A stretch of DNA of 64,000 nucleotides, taken from contig CAILNX010000017.1 in assembly GCA_903835685.1 (NCBI GenBank), positions 1-64,000 of the forward strand, written 5' to 3'. The notes beneath the pieces were generated by a model. It was given only the letters and a program-made list of their open reading frames with translations. It was not told the origin of the DNA and searched no databases. Both the position numbers and the translations under genes were made by a program. The stretch comes from an uncultured delta proteobacterium (GTDB lineage: Bacteria; Desulfobacterota; Desulfovibrionia; Desulfovibrionales; Desulfovibrionaceae). This document shows, in pieces, positions 49,946 through 58,663 of the stretch. The stretch's first letter is position 1. The number at the start of each line of letters is the position of its first letter.

Positions 49946-50050
49946 TCCCAATCCTCCCAAAAATGGTTGTGAGGCCCAGCCAAGAAAATGGCCCAAAACC
50001 AGAGCGCGACCGCATCTGGGCGCGCCCCGGATTCAGACCATTTTCTTGTA

Positions 50051-50085
50051 AAAACGGCCGCAGGCTTGAAGCCTGCGGCCGTTTT
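50051..50085 (-). terminator. Hairpin terminator between aprA and qmoA
   Basis: A perfect 15-bp stem (AAAACGGCCGCAGGC and its complement) around TTGAA, followed on the minus strand by TTTTT. It lies 12 bases after the aprA stop. It would end most aprBA transcripts and let a fraction read into qmo, or qmo may have its own promoter in the remaining 105 bp. Confidence 0.85.
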
Positions 50086-50096
50086 GAATGCAAACC

Positions 50097-52091
50097 CTAC
50101 ACAGGAATGATCTGGTAGTAGGGCTTCTTGAAGAAGGTGGTCTTCTTGGTGTCGGGATCGTACTTCGAGTTGCCGAAGCACTTCCACTTGGCGTCGTCCA
50201 GGCCCATGAAGTCGCCGCGATAGTAGAAGCCCGGGTAGCGGGACTCTTCGCGGAAGGAGATGTGCTGCATGTGCAGACGCACCGTCCACAGGCGGTGATA
50301 CTGCTCCCAGGCGCGCATGAGCTCGTGCAGGTCACGGGCGCACAGCTTCTCGGAGTCCTCTTCCAGCATGCCCATCAGCCAGAAGCCGGTGTCCAGCAGA
50401 GCCTTGGAGGTGGTGTAGTACACGCCAACGCCCCCGCCGTATTCATCGGTGCACTTGATCAGGCGCATCATGAAGTTCTTGGGGGAGATGTAGTTGGGGT
50501 TGATGTCCGGAGCGGTGGAGGCGTTCTTGCCAGCCTCGAAGGTGTAGTAGGGCTTGTAGAGTTCCTTGGCCAGGTCGGCGGCCTTTTCCTTCAGAGCGGG
50601 CTTGAAGTCCTTGTGATCCATGACCCAGCGGACCATCTGCTTGCCGCAGATGCGGCCTTCAGCGTGGGAGCCGGAGGAGAACTTGTGGCCGGAAGCGCCG
50701 ACGCCGTCAGCGCAGGTCCACAGGCCTTCGACCGAGGTCATGCGGTTGTACACCTTGCCATTGGTGGCGCGGATTTTGTAGTCCTCGGGCACCCAGGGCT
50801 CGTCCGGACCAGACACCCAGATGCCGCAGCAGCCGGAGTGGGAGCCCAGCAGGTAAGGCTCGGTGGGCATGATTTCGGAGCCGCGATCCTCGGGAGCGCA
50901 GTTGGTGCAGGCCCACAGGTTGGCCATGCCCACGCACATGTCCAGGAAGTCTTCCCAAGCCTCGGACTCCAGGTGCTTCCACTCGGGTCCGTTCAAGTTG
51001 CCGTTGACCGTGTTCAGCAGGGCGGTCTTGGTGTCCATGTAGATGGGGCCGCGGCCTTCGCGCATTTCGCGAAGCATCATGTGGTTGCGCAGGCAGGTCG
51101 GAATGACGTGGCCCTTGGCGTAACCGCGATCTTCGTAAGGCTTCAGCATGGCGCGGTTGGTCTCGCAGTAGTCCTCGCCCTTGCTGTTGGTGGCCTTGGC
51201 CTTGAACAGCAGGAACCAGGCGCCGACCGGTCCGTAACCGTCCTTGAAGCGGGCGGGGACGAAGCGGTTTTCCATCATGGTCATCTCAGCGCCGACCTGA
51301 GCGCACATGGTGTAGGTGGAGCCAGCGTTCCACACCGGGTACCAGGCGCGGCCCATGCCTTCACCAGTGGACCGGGGGCGGTACACGTTGACCGCGCCGC
51401 CGCAAGCCACCAGAGCGGCGTTGCAGGTGTAGACGTACACTTTGTTTTCGCGGGTGGAGAAGCCCACGGCGCCGGCAATGCGGTTCTTCACATTGGCGTC
51501 CAGGAGCATCTTCACGATGAACACGCGCTCGATGTAGCGGTCGTCGCCCAGGGCCTTCTTGGCCGCTTCGGCCACGATGACCTTGTAGGACTCACCGTTG
51601 ATCATGATCTGCCAACGGCCGGAACGGACCGGGTCAGCGCCCTTGCGCACGGACAGGCCAGCGGCCTTGGCCTGAGCGCCGTCCAGGTTCTTGCCGTCCT
51701 TCTTGACCCAAATGGGCAGGCCCCACTCTTCGAACAGGTGCACGGAATCGTCCACGTGACGGCCCAGGTCGAAGATCAGGTCTTCGCGCACGAGGCCCAT
51801 CAGGTCCGTGCGGACCATGCGGACGTAGTCGTCGGCTTCGTTGTTGCCCAGGTAGGTGTTGATCGCGGACAGGCCCTGGGCCACGGCGCCGGAGCGCTCG
51901 AGGGAGGCCTTGTCGATCAGCAGCATGGAGATTCCGCCGCCGACCTTCTCGATCCAACGGGCGGCTTCGTACGCGGCGCCACAGTTGCCCATGCCGCCGC
52001 CGACCATGAGGATGTCGACGTGTTGTTCAACAATCTGAGGCTCGGCGAGAGCCAGACCCTTGGCCGCTTCTTTGCTGGGAAGCAGAGGCAT
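50097..52091 (-). CDS. aprA: Adenylylsulfate reductase subunit alpha
   Basis: Flavoprotein subunit that reduces APS to sulfite and AMP in the cytoplasm during sulfate respiration. The 664-residue product has the FAD motif MVGGGMGNCGAAYEAA at about residue 30, the DKASLERSGAVAQGLSA segment and RNHMMLREMREGRGP around the substrate site. Length is that of Desulfovibrio AprA. It is 67 bp downstream of aprB, in the usual order aprB-aprA. Confidence 0.98.
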   Translation of the reverse strand: MPLLPSKEAAKGLALAEPQIVEQHVDILMVGGGMGNCGAAYEAARWIEKVGGGISMLLIDKASLERSGAVAQGLSAINTYLGNNEADDYVRMVRTDLMGLVREDLIFDLGRHVDDSVHLFEEWGLPIWVKKDGKNLDGAQAKAAGLSVRKGADPVRSGRWQIMINGESYKVIVAEAAKKALGDDRYIERVFIVKMLLDANVKNRIAGAVGFSTRENKVYVYTCNAALVACGGAVNVYRPRSTGEGMGRAWYPVWNAGSTYTMCAQVGAEMTMMENRFVPARFKDGYGPVGAWFLLFKAKATNSKGEDYCETNRAMLKPYEDRGYAKGHVIPTCLRNHMMLREMREGRGPIYMDTKTALLNTVNGNLNGPEWKHLESEAWEDFLDMCVGMANLWACTNCAPEDRGSEIMPTEPYLLGSHSGCCGIWVSGPDEPWVPEDYKIRATNGKVYNRMTSVEGLWTCADGVGASGHKFSSGSHAEGRICGKQMVRWVMDHKDFKPALKEKAADLAKELYKPYYTFEAGKNASTAPDINPNYISPKNFMMRLIKCTDEYGGGVGVYYTTSKALLDTGFWLMGMLEEDSEKLCARDLHELMRAWEQYHRLWTVRLHMQHISFREESRYPGFYYRGDFMGLDDAKWKCFGNSKYDPDTKKTTFFKKPYYQIIPV

Positions 52092-52158
52092 ATTTGAGTC
52101 CTCCTTGGAGTTGTTGTCTTAAAACCGCTGTAACAAACGGGACGAAGACCTGAAGTCT

Positions 52159-52632
52159 TTAGATGACCAGGGTCTTGTCGGCTTCAGCAATCTCAATCTT
52201 CTTGCCAAGGGCTTCCTTGGGGACAATCAGAGCGGTCTCGGTGAAGAGCAGCTCGTCGTCCAGGTTGCCGGGCTCGGGCTTGCCGCCGAAGCAGTTGATG
52301 GAGCCTTCAGGGGTGGTGCGGATGGGGAACTTGAAGCGCTTGATGTTGCCATTGCGGAACTTGACGGTCCACATGATGTCTTCAGCCGAACGCATGGGGA
52401 TGCAGGTGCCGCCCATGGGGGCAAAGTCAGCATAGGGACGGGCTTCGATGGCGCCTTGGGGGCAGATTTTCACGCAAGAATAACACTCCCAGCAGGCCTC
52501 AGGCTCCTGGTTGTAAGCCTTCATGGCTTCCGGATCCAGGATCATCAGGTCATTCGGGCAGATGTACATGCAAGCGGTCTTCTCGCCACCCTTGCAGCCA
52601 TCACATTTTTCCGGATTGACAAAGGTAGGCAT
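52159..52632 (-). CDS. aprB: Adenylylsulfate reductase subunit beta
   Basis: Iron-sulfur subunit of APS reductase, 157 residues. The two [4Fe-4S] motifs are KCDGCKGGEKTACMYICP and CWECYSCVKICPQGAIE, followed by the C-terminal tail (about 100-157) that wraps AprA. It passes electrons from Qmo to the AprA flavin. The ATG is preceded by GGAGG-type purines. Confidence 0.98.
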   Translation of the reverse strand: MPTFVNPEKCDGCKGGEKTACMYICPNDLMILDPEAMKAYNQEPEACWECYSCVKICPQGAIEARPYADFAPMGGTCIPMRSAEDIMWTVKFRNGNIKRFKFPIRTTPEGSINCFGGKPEPGNLDDELLFTETALIVPKEALGKKIEIAEADKTLVI

Positions 52633-52771
52633 AACGAATTTCCTCCCTTACAACAAGTTTAATGGTTTTGTATTCCTTGACGCATAACCTTCCTTGAGGA
52701 AGGAAAAAGCCTTGAGAGTCCGAAGACCATCAGGGCTTTATTACCTGTCGGAACCGACTTGCTTGTGAAGG

Positions 52772-52799
52772 AATTAACAAGCTCGGCCGCAAGTGTCAA
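52772..52799 (-). promoter_or_regulatory. sigma-70-type promoter of aprBA
   Basis: On the minus strand TTGACA (52794-52799) and TTAATT (52772-52777) are 16 bases apart (or TAATTC with 17). The -35 is perfect. Transcription would start near 52764. Confidence 0.6.
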
Positions 52800-53025
52800 C
52801 CCATCTCCCGGGCGTTTTGACTTCTCCACCGCCCAGGGCCTTGGGAGGCGTGTACGTCCTGACCTTCCCAAAGTGAGGTTGCTCTTAATGCATTCGCAAG
52901 CCTTGTTGCAAGCTTTTTTTTTCTCCCCACGGGGCTCTTTTGTGAATATTATAACATGTTGTCGAAACACATGTTTTTTTTCGAGAAAAGCGGCAAATTT
53001 CTCTAGAAATATTCCAGATTTGTCG

Positions 53026-53049
53026 AAAAAAAAGCCCTGGGTCCAGGGC
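53026..53049 (-). terminator. Terminator of the receiver/exported-protein pair
   Basis: A 7-bp GC stem (GCCCTGG with CCAGGGC) and a 2-base loop as drawn (probably 4 in practice), followed on the minus strand by eight T residues. It lies about 90 bases after the stop at 53137. Confidence 0.65.
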
Positions 53050-53136
53050 CTGGGGAAGGCATGAATTTTTGGGGTGTTATCAGTGGTCAGAAGCGGCTTC
53101 CCGGGGCCGCCCGCGGGCCTGGGGGCTAGGCCTGGC

Positions 53137-53778
53137 TCAAAAGTAGATTCTCTTGACGTTTCCGGACTTGAAGGTCGGGTTATCTTTGAGCTTCTCGTAG
53201 TCGGCCATGGCCTTGTCCAGCATCTCCAGCACCCGGCGGACCAGGTCCTTTCGGGGGATGCGCACTCGGTTGGGCCAGATCTTGACCCCCTCCATGGTCT
53301 CCAGGGTCAGTCCGACCACCAGGATGCTCTGCGGGGTGATGACCGCTTGAACCTTGGACGGGGGCTTGGACAGGGGCGGGATGTCCTCCAACCGTTGCAG
53401 GAGCACGGTGATGTCCTTGAGCGTGTCGTCGTAATTTTTGAACCGGGAAGTCATTTGGGCGGTCTCCTCCGGGCTCAGCCGCAGGTCCTCGGGCTTGACC
53501 GTCCCGCCGTAGTGCAAGGCGGTATGGGGTTTGCCATCCGGGGAGGGGGCAGGCTCGGCCGCCTTGCCGTGGCCTTCGGCCTGGGCTGTGGCGGACAGCA
53601 GGCAGAGGGACACCGTGATCGACAGGCAGACGACCAGAGGGGCGGCCAGACAGACGACCAGACAGGCGGCCCGGCCCAGGGCCAGGGCGGCCCGGCCCAG
53701 GGCCAGGGCGGCCCGGCCCAGGGCCAGGGCGGCCCGAAGGCCAGGGGCGGGGACAAGCGCGCAGGGCGTCCCGGTCAC
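53137..53778 (-). CDS. Exported protein of unknown function with N-terminal repeats
   Basis: A 213-residue product if it starts at the GTG that overlaps the stop of the upstream regulator (GTGA at 53775-53778). I do not recognise the family. Residues 20-40 carry three copies of a 7-residue repeat (GRAALAL), then a hydrophobic signal-like segment ending SATAQA near residue 68, then a soluble domain of about 145 residues with VQAVITPQSILVVGLTLETM and ending GNVKRIYF. The signal and soluble part look like a genuine periplasmic protein; the repeat-coded N-terminus is unusually long for a signal peptide. No ATG is available nearby, so the start is uncertain. Confidence 0.6.
   Translation of the reverse strand: MTGTPCALVPAPGLRAALALGRAALALGRAALALGRAACLVVCLAAPLVVCLSITVSLCLLSATAQAEGHGKAAEPAPSPDGKPHTALHYGGTVKPEDLRLSPEETAQMTSRFKNYDDTLKDITVLLQRLEDIPPLSKPPSKVQAVITPQSILVVGLTLETMEGVKIWPNRVRIPRKDLVRRVLEMLDKAMADYEKLKDNPTFKSGNVKRIYF
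53666..53728 (-). repeat. Three tandem 21-bp repeats
   Basis: Three perfect copies of a 21-base unit (GCGGCCCGGCCCAGGGCCAG plus G) in a row, with a partial fourth copy to 53736. The unit length keeps the reading frame, so the coded protein gains or loses 7 residues per copy. Confidence 0.9.
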
Positions 53779-55031
53779 AGGAACAGGGTCCGGCCAGGGG
53801 CGGCCGGGGCGTTCAAGGTCTGGGCCAGGCAGGCCAGGGACCCTTCCAGGGTGGGCTCCAGGCTGCGGCAGGCGGCCAGGCTCAAGCTCAACCCCAGGGT
53901 GTGCTCCTGGAAGGGGACCTTGACCAGGCCAGCGGCCTTTTGCACATCCCGGAGCCGGGCCAGGGCCTCGGCCGGGGGCAGGGTGCTCAGCAAAAAGAAG
54001 ACCCGTCCCTCCCGGGCCAGGGCGGCCCAGGGGCCGTACTGCTCGATGAGGGTGGCCGCGTGCCGGGTCAGGACCTCGCCTGCCTCGAAGCCGTGGGCGG
54101 CCACGGTCTCCCACACCCCGTCCAGGCCCACGGCGGCCAGGGTCAGGGGGTTGCCCAGGCCACGGGCCTCGGCAGCCAGGGGGCGGCAGACTTTAAGGAA
54201 ATGGCCCAGGTTGGACAACCCGGTCAGGTCGTCCCGGGTGCGGGTGTGCTTGAGTTCGTCCAGGCGCTCGATCTCAGCCAGGTTCTTGTGCACCCGGCAG
54301 ATGAATTCCTCGATCTCAAAGGGCTTTTTCAGGAAATCATTGGCCCCGTGCTTCAGGAACCGGGCCGTGAGCGCCCCGGAATCCAGGGCCGAGACCCCGA
54401 TGATGGACAGCCTGTCCCTGGGGCGCAGGGCTCGGGCCTGGGTGATGAGCGTGAGCCCGTCCATGACCGGCATCTCGTAGTCGGTGATCAGGAGCCGGAT
54501 TTCAGGATGGGCGGTGAGCAGGTCCAGGGCCGCGCGGCCGTCGGCCGCCTCCAGCACGGTGAGGTTCTGGATGGCCAGGAATCTGCGCATGACGGCGCGC
54601 ATGGTGGGGCTGTCGTCAGCCAGGAGCACGGTGGTCTCCCGGTTGTGGTCGAAGCGCTCCACCAGGTCGATGAGGGCGTCCAGCCCGTCCGGATCGGCCT
54701 TGTCCAGGAAGTCCAGGACGTGCTTTTCCAGGAAGCGGTTGCGCATGGCCTCGTCAAAGGTGGTGGTCAGGATCACCGAAGGGATGTTCCGGGCCAGGAC
54801 AAAATCCACGGCCTCTCCGTCGGGTGCGTCCTTCAAGCTCAAATTGAGCACGGCCATGAACAGGCCCGGGCCCTTGGTTTCCATGATCTCCCGCACCTCG
54901 GCCAGGGTGGAGCAGAACAGGGTGGCGAAGCGGGTGCGGGATTCGATCTGCTGGCAGATGATCTTGGCCTGGGTGGGGCTGTTCTCCACCACCAAAATGC
55001 AATGCGCGTCAGCAGCAGGGGCGCTGGTCAT
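53775..55031 (-). CDS. Two-receiver regulator with degenerate GGDEF domain
   Basis: A 418-residue soluble protein. The first receiver (about 8-125) has Asn in place of the phosphorylated Asp (MAVLNLSLKD). The second (about 130-250) is intact: LADDSP, Asp in LLITDYEMPVMDG, Lys in FLKKPFE. The C-terminal part begins like a diguanylate cyclase (RDDLTGLSNLGHFL) but the active site reads REGRVFFLL instead of GGDEF, so catalysis is unlikely. It probably works by phosphorylation-dependent binding, possibly as a c-di-GMP or protein sensor. The last codons overlap the next gene (GTGA). Confidence 0.87.
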   Translation of the reverse strand: MTSAPAADAHCILVVENSPTQAKIICQQIESRTRFATLFCSTLAEVREIMETKGPGLFMAVLNLSLKDAPDGEAVDFVLARNIPSVILTTTFDEAMRNRFLEKHVLDFLDKADPDGLDALIDLVERFDHNRETTVLLADDSPTMRAVMRRFLAIQNLTVLEAADGRAALDLLTAHPEIRLLITDYEMPVMDGLTLITQARALRPRDRLSIIGVSALDSGALTARFLKHGANDFLKKPFEIEEFICRVHKNLAEIERLDELKHTRTRDDLTGLSNLGHFLKVCRPLAAEARGLGNPLTLAAVGLDGVWETVAAHGFEAGEVLTRHAATLIEQYGPWAALAREGRVFFLLSTLPPAEALARLRDVQKAAGLVKVPFQEHTLGLSLSLAACRSLEPTLEGSLACLAQTLNAPAAPGRTLFL

Positions 55032-55182
55032 GAAGACCTCCTCCTCGCCTGGGAATTTTCCCCCTCCTTATCTTCACCGCCCCAGGATGGCAACTCGCCG
55101 GGTCCTGTAAGAACGGAGACGCACGGGGTTGTCTTTCCGGCCGGAAGAGGGCATATCCGGCCCACGTCCGAGGAATGAAAAG

Positions 55183-55902
55183 ATGAACGCCCCCATACCC
55201 GATCCCCCGATTCCCGTGCCCGAGCGCTTTTTGCGCGCCTTTACGGCCGAGGACTTGAACGCCCTGCCCCTGGGGGGCTTTGGCGGTCCCATCCGCCTGA
55301 TCCAGGACCTGGAGGCCGTTCCCCTGGCCGTGGCCCGGCTGCGGGGCCAGAAGGTGCTCGGGTTCGACACCGAGACCCGGCCCTCGTTCCGCAAGGGCGT
55401 GTCCTATCCCCCGGCGCTTTTGCAACTGGCCTCGGATCGGGAGGTCTATCTCTTCCAACTGAGCCGCATCCCCCTGACCCAGGACCTGGTGGACCTTTTG
55501 GCCGACCCGGCCGTGGTCAAGGCCGGGGTGTCCGTGCGCGACGACGTGCGGGCCTTGCAGGGCCTGTCCCCCTTTGAGGACGCCGGATTCGTGGACCTGG
55601 GCCTCATCGCCACCAAGCTCGGGCTGCACACCCGGGGGCTGCGCAACCTGGCTGCCAATTTTCTGGGGTTCCGCATTTCCAAGGCCGCCCAGCGCAGCAA
55701 CTGGGGCCAGTCCGTGCTGTCGCGCAAGCAGATCGACTACGCGGCCACGGACGCCTGGGTCAGCCGGGAGGTCTGCCTGCGCATGGAGGAGCTGGACCTG
55801 CTCATCAAATGCGAGCCCGATCCGCCCAAAAAGACCACCAAGCATCCCCGGCGGCGCTCCCGCTCCCGTTCCCGCTCCCGGTCCCACGCCAAGGAACTGT
55901 AA
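55183..55902 (+). CDS. RNase D-like 3'-5' exonuclease with Arg-Ser tail
   Basis: A 239-residue DEDDy exonuclease domain: Asp/Glu in GFDTETRPSF, Asp in GVSVRDDVRAL and Tyr/Asp in DYAATDAWVSREV. No HRDC domain follows, unlike RNase D itself. The last 25 residues are Lys/Arg-rich and contain five Arg-Ser pairs in a row (RRRSRSRSRSRSH), an unusual low-complexity tail that may bind RNA. The ATG of MNAPIPDP was chosen because GAGGA lies eight bases upstream. The transglycosylase gene begins 5 bases after its stop. Confidence 0.85.
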   Translation: MNAPIPDPPIPVPERFLRAFTAEDLNALPLGGFGGPIRLIQDLEAVPLAVARLRGQKVLGFDTETRPSFRKGVSYPPALLQLASDREVYLFQLSRIPLTQDLVDLLADPAVVKAGVSVRDDVRALQGLSPFEDAGFVDLGLIATKLGLHTRGLRNLAANFLGFRISKAAQRSNWGQSVLSRKQIDYAATDAWVSREVCLRMEELDLLIKCEPDPPKKTTKHPRRRSRSRSRSRSHAKEL

Positions 55903-55906
55903 GCCC

Positions 55907-56977
55907 ATGCGGCCCCTGGGCTGGATATCGGGCCTGAAGGCTGGGGGCCTGAAGGCAGCGGGCCTGCTCGCTCTTTTGGTCCTGTGGGGTCTGTGCTCCC
56001 TGGCGCAGGTCCCGGCCAGCCTGGCCCAAGGCCTGGACCAGGGTCTGGACGGGGGCCAAGGCGAGGCGGCGGCCGAATCGGCCGAAGAGGGCGCGTCCCC
56101 CGGGACCTCCGCCCCGGCCGCCCCGCCCGCGCAGTCCGTGCAGCCCGACGGGACCATGAATCCGGCCTGGACCGGGCTCCTGGAGCGCCTGGCCCTGGAA
56201 GGCGAGAACCGCACGGCCCTGATCCCGCTTTTCGCCAACTCAAGCCTGGTCCCGGACGCCTCCATCATGGGCCGCAAGCTCCGCGCCCTGTACAAATCCC
56301 GCTTCCTGCCCAAGCCCGAGCCCAAGGCCCCGACCGGCAAGCCCCTGACCATCTACGACACCTGGCTCACGCCCGAGTGGGCGGAGAAGATCGCGGCCTT
56401 CAAGAAGGCCAACGCCCTGGTCCTTGAGGAGGCCGCCCGGCGCTACGGGACCTCGCCTTCCCTGCTCACGGCCATCTTCCTGGTGGAGACCCACCTGGGG
56501 ACTTTTCTGGGGCAACGGCCGGTGCTGGCCGCCCTGGCCAACCTGGCCGCCAGCACGGACCCAGGGGCCATGCTGCCCTTTGTGGCTGAGTACCAGCCCA
56601 CGCCCGAGCAGCTCGATTGGCTGGCCGGGCGTCAGGCCGAGAAGTCAGCCTGGGCTTTGCGCCAGATCCGTTTCTTCCTGGAGTACTGCCGCCTGAATGG
56701 ATTCGCGCCACTCTCCCTGCCCGGGTCCCTGTACGGGGCCTTCGGCCTGTGCCAGTTCACGCCGCTCAACGCCCTGCGCCTGGGCGTGGACGGGGACGGG
56801 GACGGCCGGGTGGACCTCTTTGGTGTGGCCGACGCGGCCCACAGCATGGGCCGGTTCCTGAAGTCCCGGGGCTGGCGCGAGGACCTCTCCTACCAGGCCA
56901 AGCTCAAGATCATCCGCCAGTACAACAACGACCTGTTGTACGCCCAGACCGTGCTGGCCGTGGCCAAGCGTATCTGA
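55907..56977 (+). CDS. MltB-like lytic murein transglycosylase
   Basis: A periplasmic peptidoglycan lyase of 356 residues. Signal sequence about 1-35 (LLALLVLWGLCSLAQ), a Gly/Ala/Glu-rich linker to residue 75, then the SLT_2 domain with catalytic Glu194 in FLVETHLGTFLG and YGAFGLCQFTPLNAL and GDGDGRVDLF typical of MltB, which binds Ca2+. No lipobox is seen, so it is probably soluble. It starts 5 bases after the exonuclease gene. Confidence 0.88.
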   Translation: MRPLGWISGLKAGGLKAAGLLALLVLWGLCSLAQVPASLAQGLDQGLDGGQGEAAAESAEEGASPGTSAPAAPPAQSVQPDGTMNPAWTGLLERLALEGENRTALIPLFANSSLVPDASIMGRKLRALYKSRFLPKPEPKAPTGKPLTIYDTWLTPEWAEKIAAFKKANALVLEEAARRYGTSPSLLTAIFLVETHLGTFLGQRPVLAALANLAASTDPGAMLPFVAEYQPTPEQLDWLAGRQAEKSAWALRQIRFFLEYCRLNGFAPLSLPGSLYGAFGLCQFTPLNALRLGVDGDGDGRVDLFGVADAAHSMGRFLKSRGWREDLSYQAKLKIIRQYNNDLLYAQTVLAVAKRI

Positions 56978-57049
56978 CCCGCTAGCGAGCCTCGGGGCCT
57001 TGTCAATTCCGCGCCGAGCAGGCAGGGTGGGGCCAAAAAGGGTCTGACC

Positions 57050-58579
57050 ATGAGCAACACGCCCAATCTGCTGGACGAGTTCTGCGTTCTGGAGGCCACG
57101 GATCGGGAGTTCCAGGTGGGCATCCTGGGCACTGGCCCGGGGTTCTTGTCCCTGCTGGATATCGTGTCCGGGGTCGGCTACCGCAATTTCCTCCCGCCCA
57201 TGCGCCTAGCGGCTCTGGCCGAACCCGGCCCGAGGGCCTCCCGGCTGGACAAGGTCAAAAGCCTGGGCGTGCCGGTCTACGACACCTGCGCCGGGATGCT
57301 TGCCGCGCACCCGGAGATCGACCTGCTCATCGAACTCAAGGGCGAGCGCTACCGGGTGCGCGACCTGCGCCAGAGCCTGCCCGAGAGCGTGTCCCTCATC
57401 GACCATGTGGGCTCGGTGTTTTTGTGCGGGCTGCACTCCCTGGCCCAGTTCGGGGCCCACTGCCGCCTGAACCTGGACCGCCAGCGCGAACTTCTGGAGG
57501 CCATCATCGACGAGGTGCAGGAGGACATCCTGCTCCTGGACAAGGAAGGCCGGGTGGTGGACTTAAACCGCAACGTGAGGGTGGGCGCGGGCAAGGACAA
57601 GAAGGATCTGGTGGGCCTGCGCTGCTGGGAGGTGGAGTACCTGGACGGGAGCCGACCGTTCTGCCCGGGCGGCCCGGACCCGAATTGTCCCCTGCACACG
57701 GTCCTGGACAGCGGGCAGAAGGCCGAATCCCTGTTCACCCGGGTCAACGCCCAGGGCCAACTCATGTATTTCAGGATTTACGCCTACCCCATTTCCGGGC
57801 CGGGCGGGGGTCTGACCCACATCCTCATCATGCGCCGGGACATCAGCGCCCGCACCCGCAAGGAAAAGCTCCGCCAGCAGGCCGACCGGTTGGCCGTGGT
57901 GGGCGAAATGTCCACCTACCTGGCCCACGAGATCAGGAACCCGCTCTTCGCCATCGCCGGGTTCACCAATTCCCTGCTGCGCATGGACAGCGTGGACGCG
58001 AAGGAGCGGGAGAAGCTCCTGGTCATTGCCGAGGAGACCAAGCGGCTGGATCGGATGCTGGCCGACCTGCTCCGTTTCGTGCGCCCGGCCTCGGCCCTGC
58101 CCGGAATCACGGACCTGGACCGGGTGGCTTCCGAGGCCGTGACCCTCATGACCATGAGTCACGGCCAGGCGGGCTACCGGTTCCTGGTGGTCCCTGGCCA
58201 GGACCTGCCGCGCGTAAACGGCGAGCCCGAGCAGATCAAGCAATGCCTGCTGAACCTGCTCATGAACGCGGCCGAGGCCATGCCCGGCGGGGGCCAGGTG
58301 GTCATCAGCACCACCCTGGAAGGGGACATGGTGGTGGTCAAGGTGGAGGACACCGGCCGGGGCATGAGCGGGGAGCAGTTGGACCAGGCCTTCAGCCCCT
58401 TTTTCAGCACCAAGGACCAGGGCTACGGCCTGGGCCTGGCCATGACCAAGAAGATCGTGGAGGATTTGGGGGGGCGGGTGGACCTCTCCAGCCGCCTGGG
58501 CCAGGGGACCGTGGTCACCCTGTACCTGCGGCCCGCGCTCCCGGAGCCCGTCAGCTCGGAGGACCGCATCAGGATTTAG
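57050..58579 (+). CDS. PAS sensor histidine kinase with Rossmann-like N-terminal domain
   Basis: A 509-residue soluble kinase. Residues 20-130 look like a nucleotide-binding Rossmann domain: VGILGTGPGFLSLLDIV matches a GxGxG turn, followed by a strand LAALAEPGPRA, LGVPVYDT and EIDLLIELKG, in the order seen in NAD(P)-dependent dehydrogenase N-terminal domains. A PAS domain follows (about 145-270, containing CxxG-type cysteines around RPFCPGGPDPNCPL), then HisKA (HEIRNPLFAIAGF) and HATPase (NAAEAMPGGG, DTGRGMS, GYGLGLAMTKKI). No receiver. A redox or pyridine-nucleotide signal is suggested but unproven. 72 bp after the transglycosylase gene. Confidence 0.85.
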   Translation: MSNTPNLLDEFCVLEATDREFQVGILGTGPGFLSLLDIVSGVGYRNFLPPMRLAALAEPGPRASRLDKVKSLGVPVYDTCAGMLAAHPEIDLLIELKGERYRVRDLRQSLPESVSLIDHVGSVFLCGLHSLAQFGAHCRLNLDRQRELLEAIIDEVQEDILLLDKEGRVVDLNRNVRVGAGKDKKDLVGLRCWEVEYLDGSRPFCPGGPDPNCPLHTVLDSGQKAESLFTRVNAQGQLMYFRIYAYPISGPGGGLTHILIMRRDISARTRKEKLRQQADRLAVVGEMSTYLAHEIRNPLFAIAGFTNSLLRMDSVDAKEREKLLVIAEETKRLDRMLADLLRFVRPASALPGITDLDRVASEAVTLMTMSHGQAGYRFLVVPGQDLPRVNGEPEQIKQCLLNLLMNAAEAMPGGGQVVISTTLEGDMVVVKVEDTGRGMSGEQLDQAFSPFFSTKDQGYGLGLAMTKKIVEDLGGRVDLSSRLGQGTVVTLYLRPALPEPVSSEDRIRI

Positions 58580-58663
58580 GACCGCATCCGGAAACCCATA
58601 ACAGCACAAGCAACTGGAATATAAATATTCTTATTCTTCGTTCGGGCTGGGTGTGGCCTGAGA

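Larger units (their letters stand above)
52633..53136. other. Intergenic region upstream of aprB
   Basis: This 504-bp stretch holds no gene that I can support. It is more AT-rich than its surroundings. It contains the aprB promoter (52772-52799), a leader of about 130 bases without an obvious riboswitch, poly-A/T runs around 52910-52985 and the terminator of the gene that ends at 53137. Confidence 0.6.
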
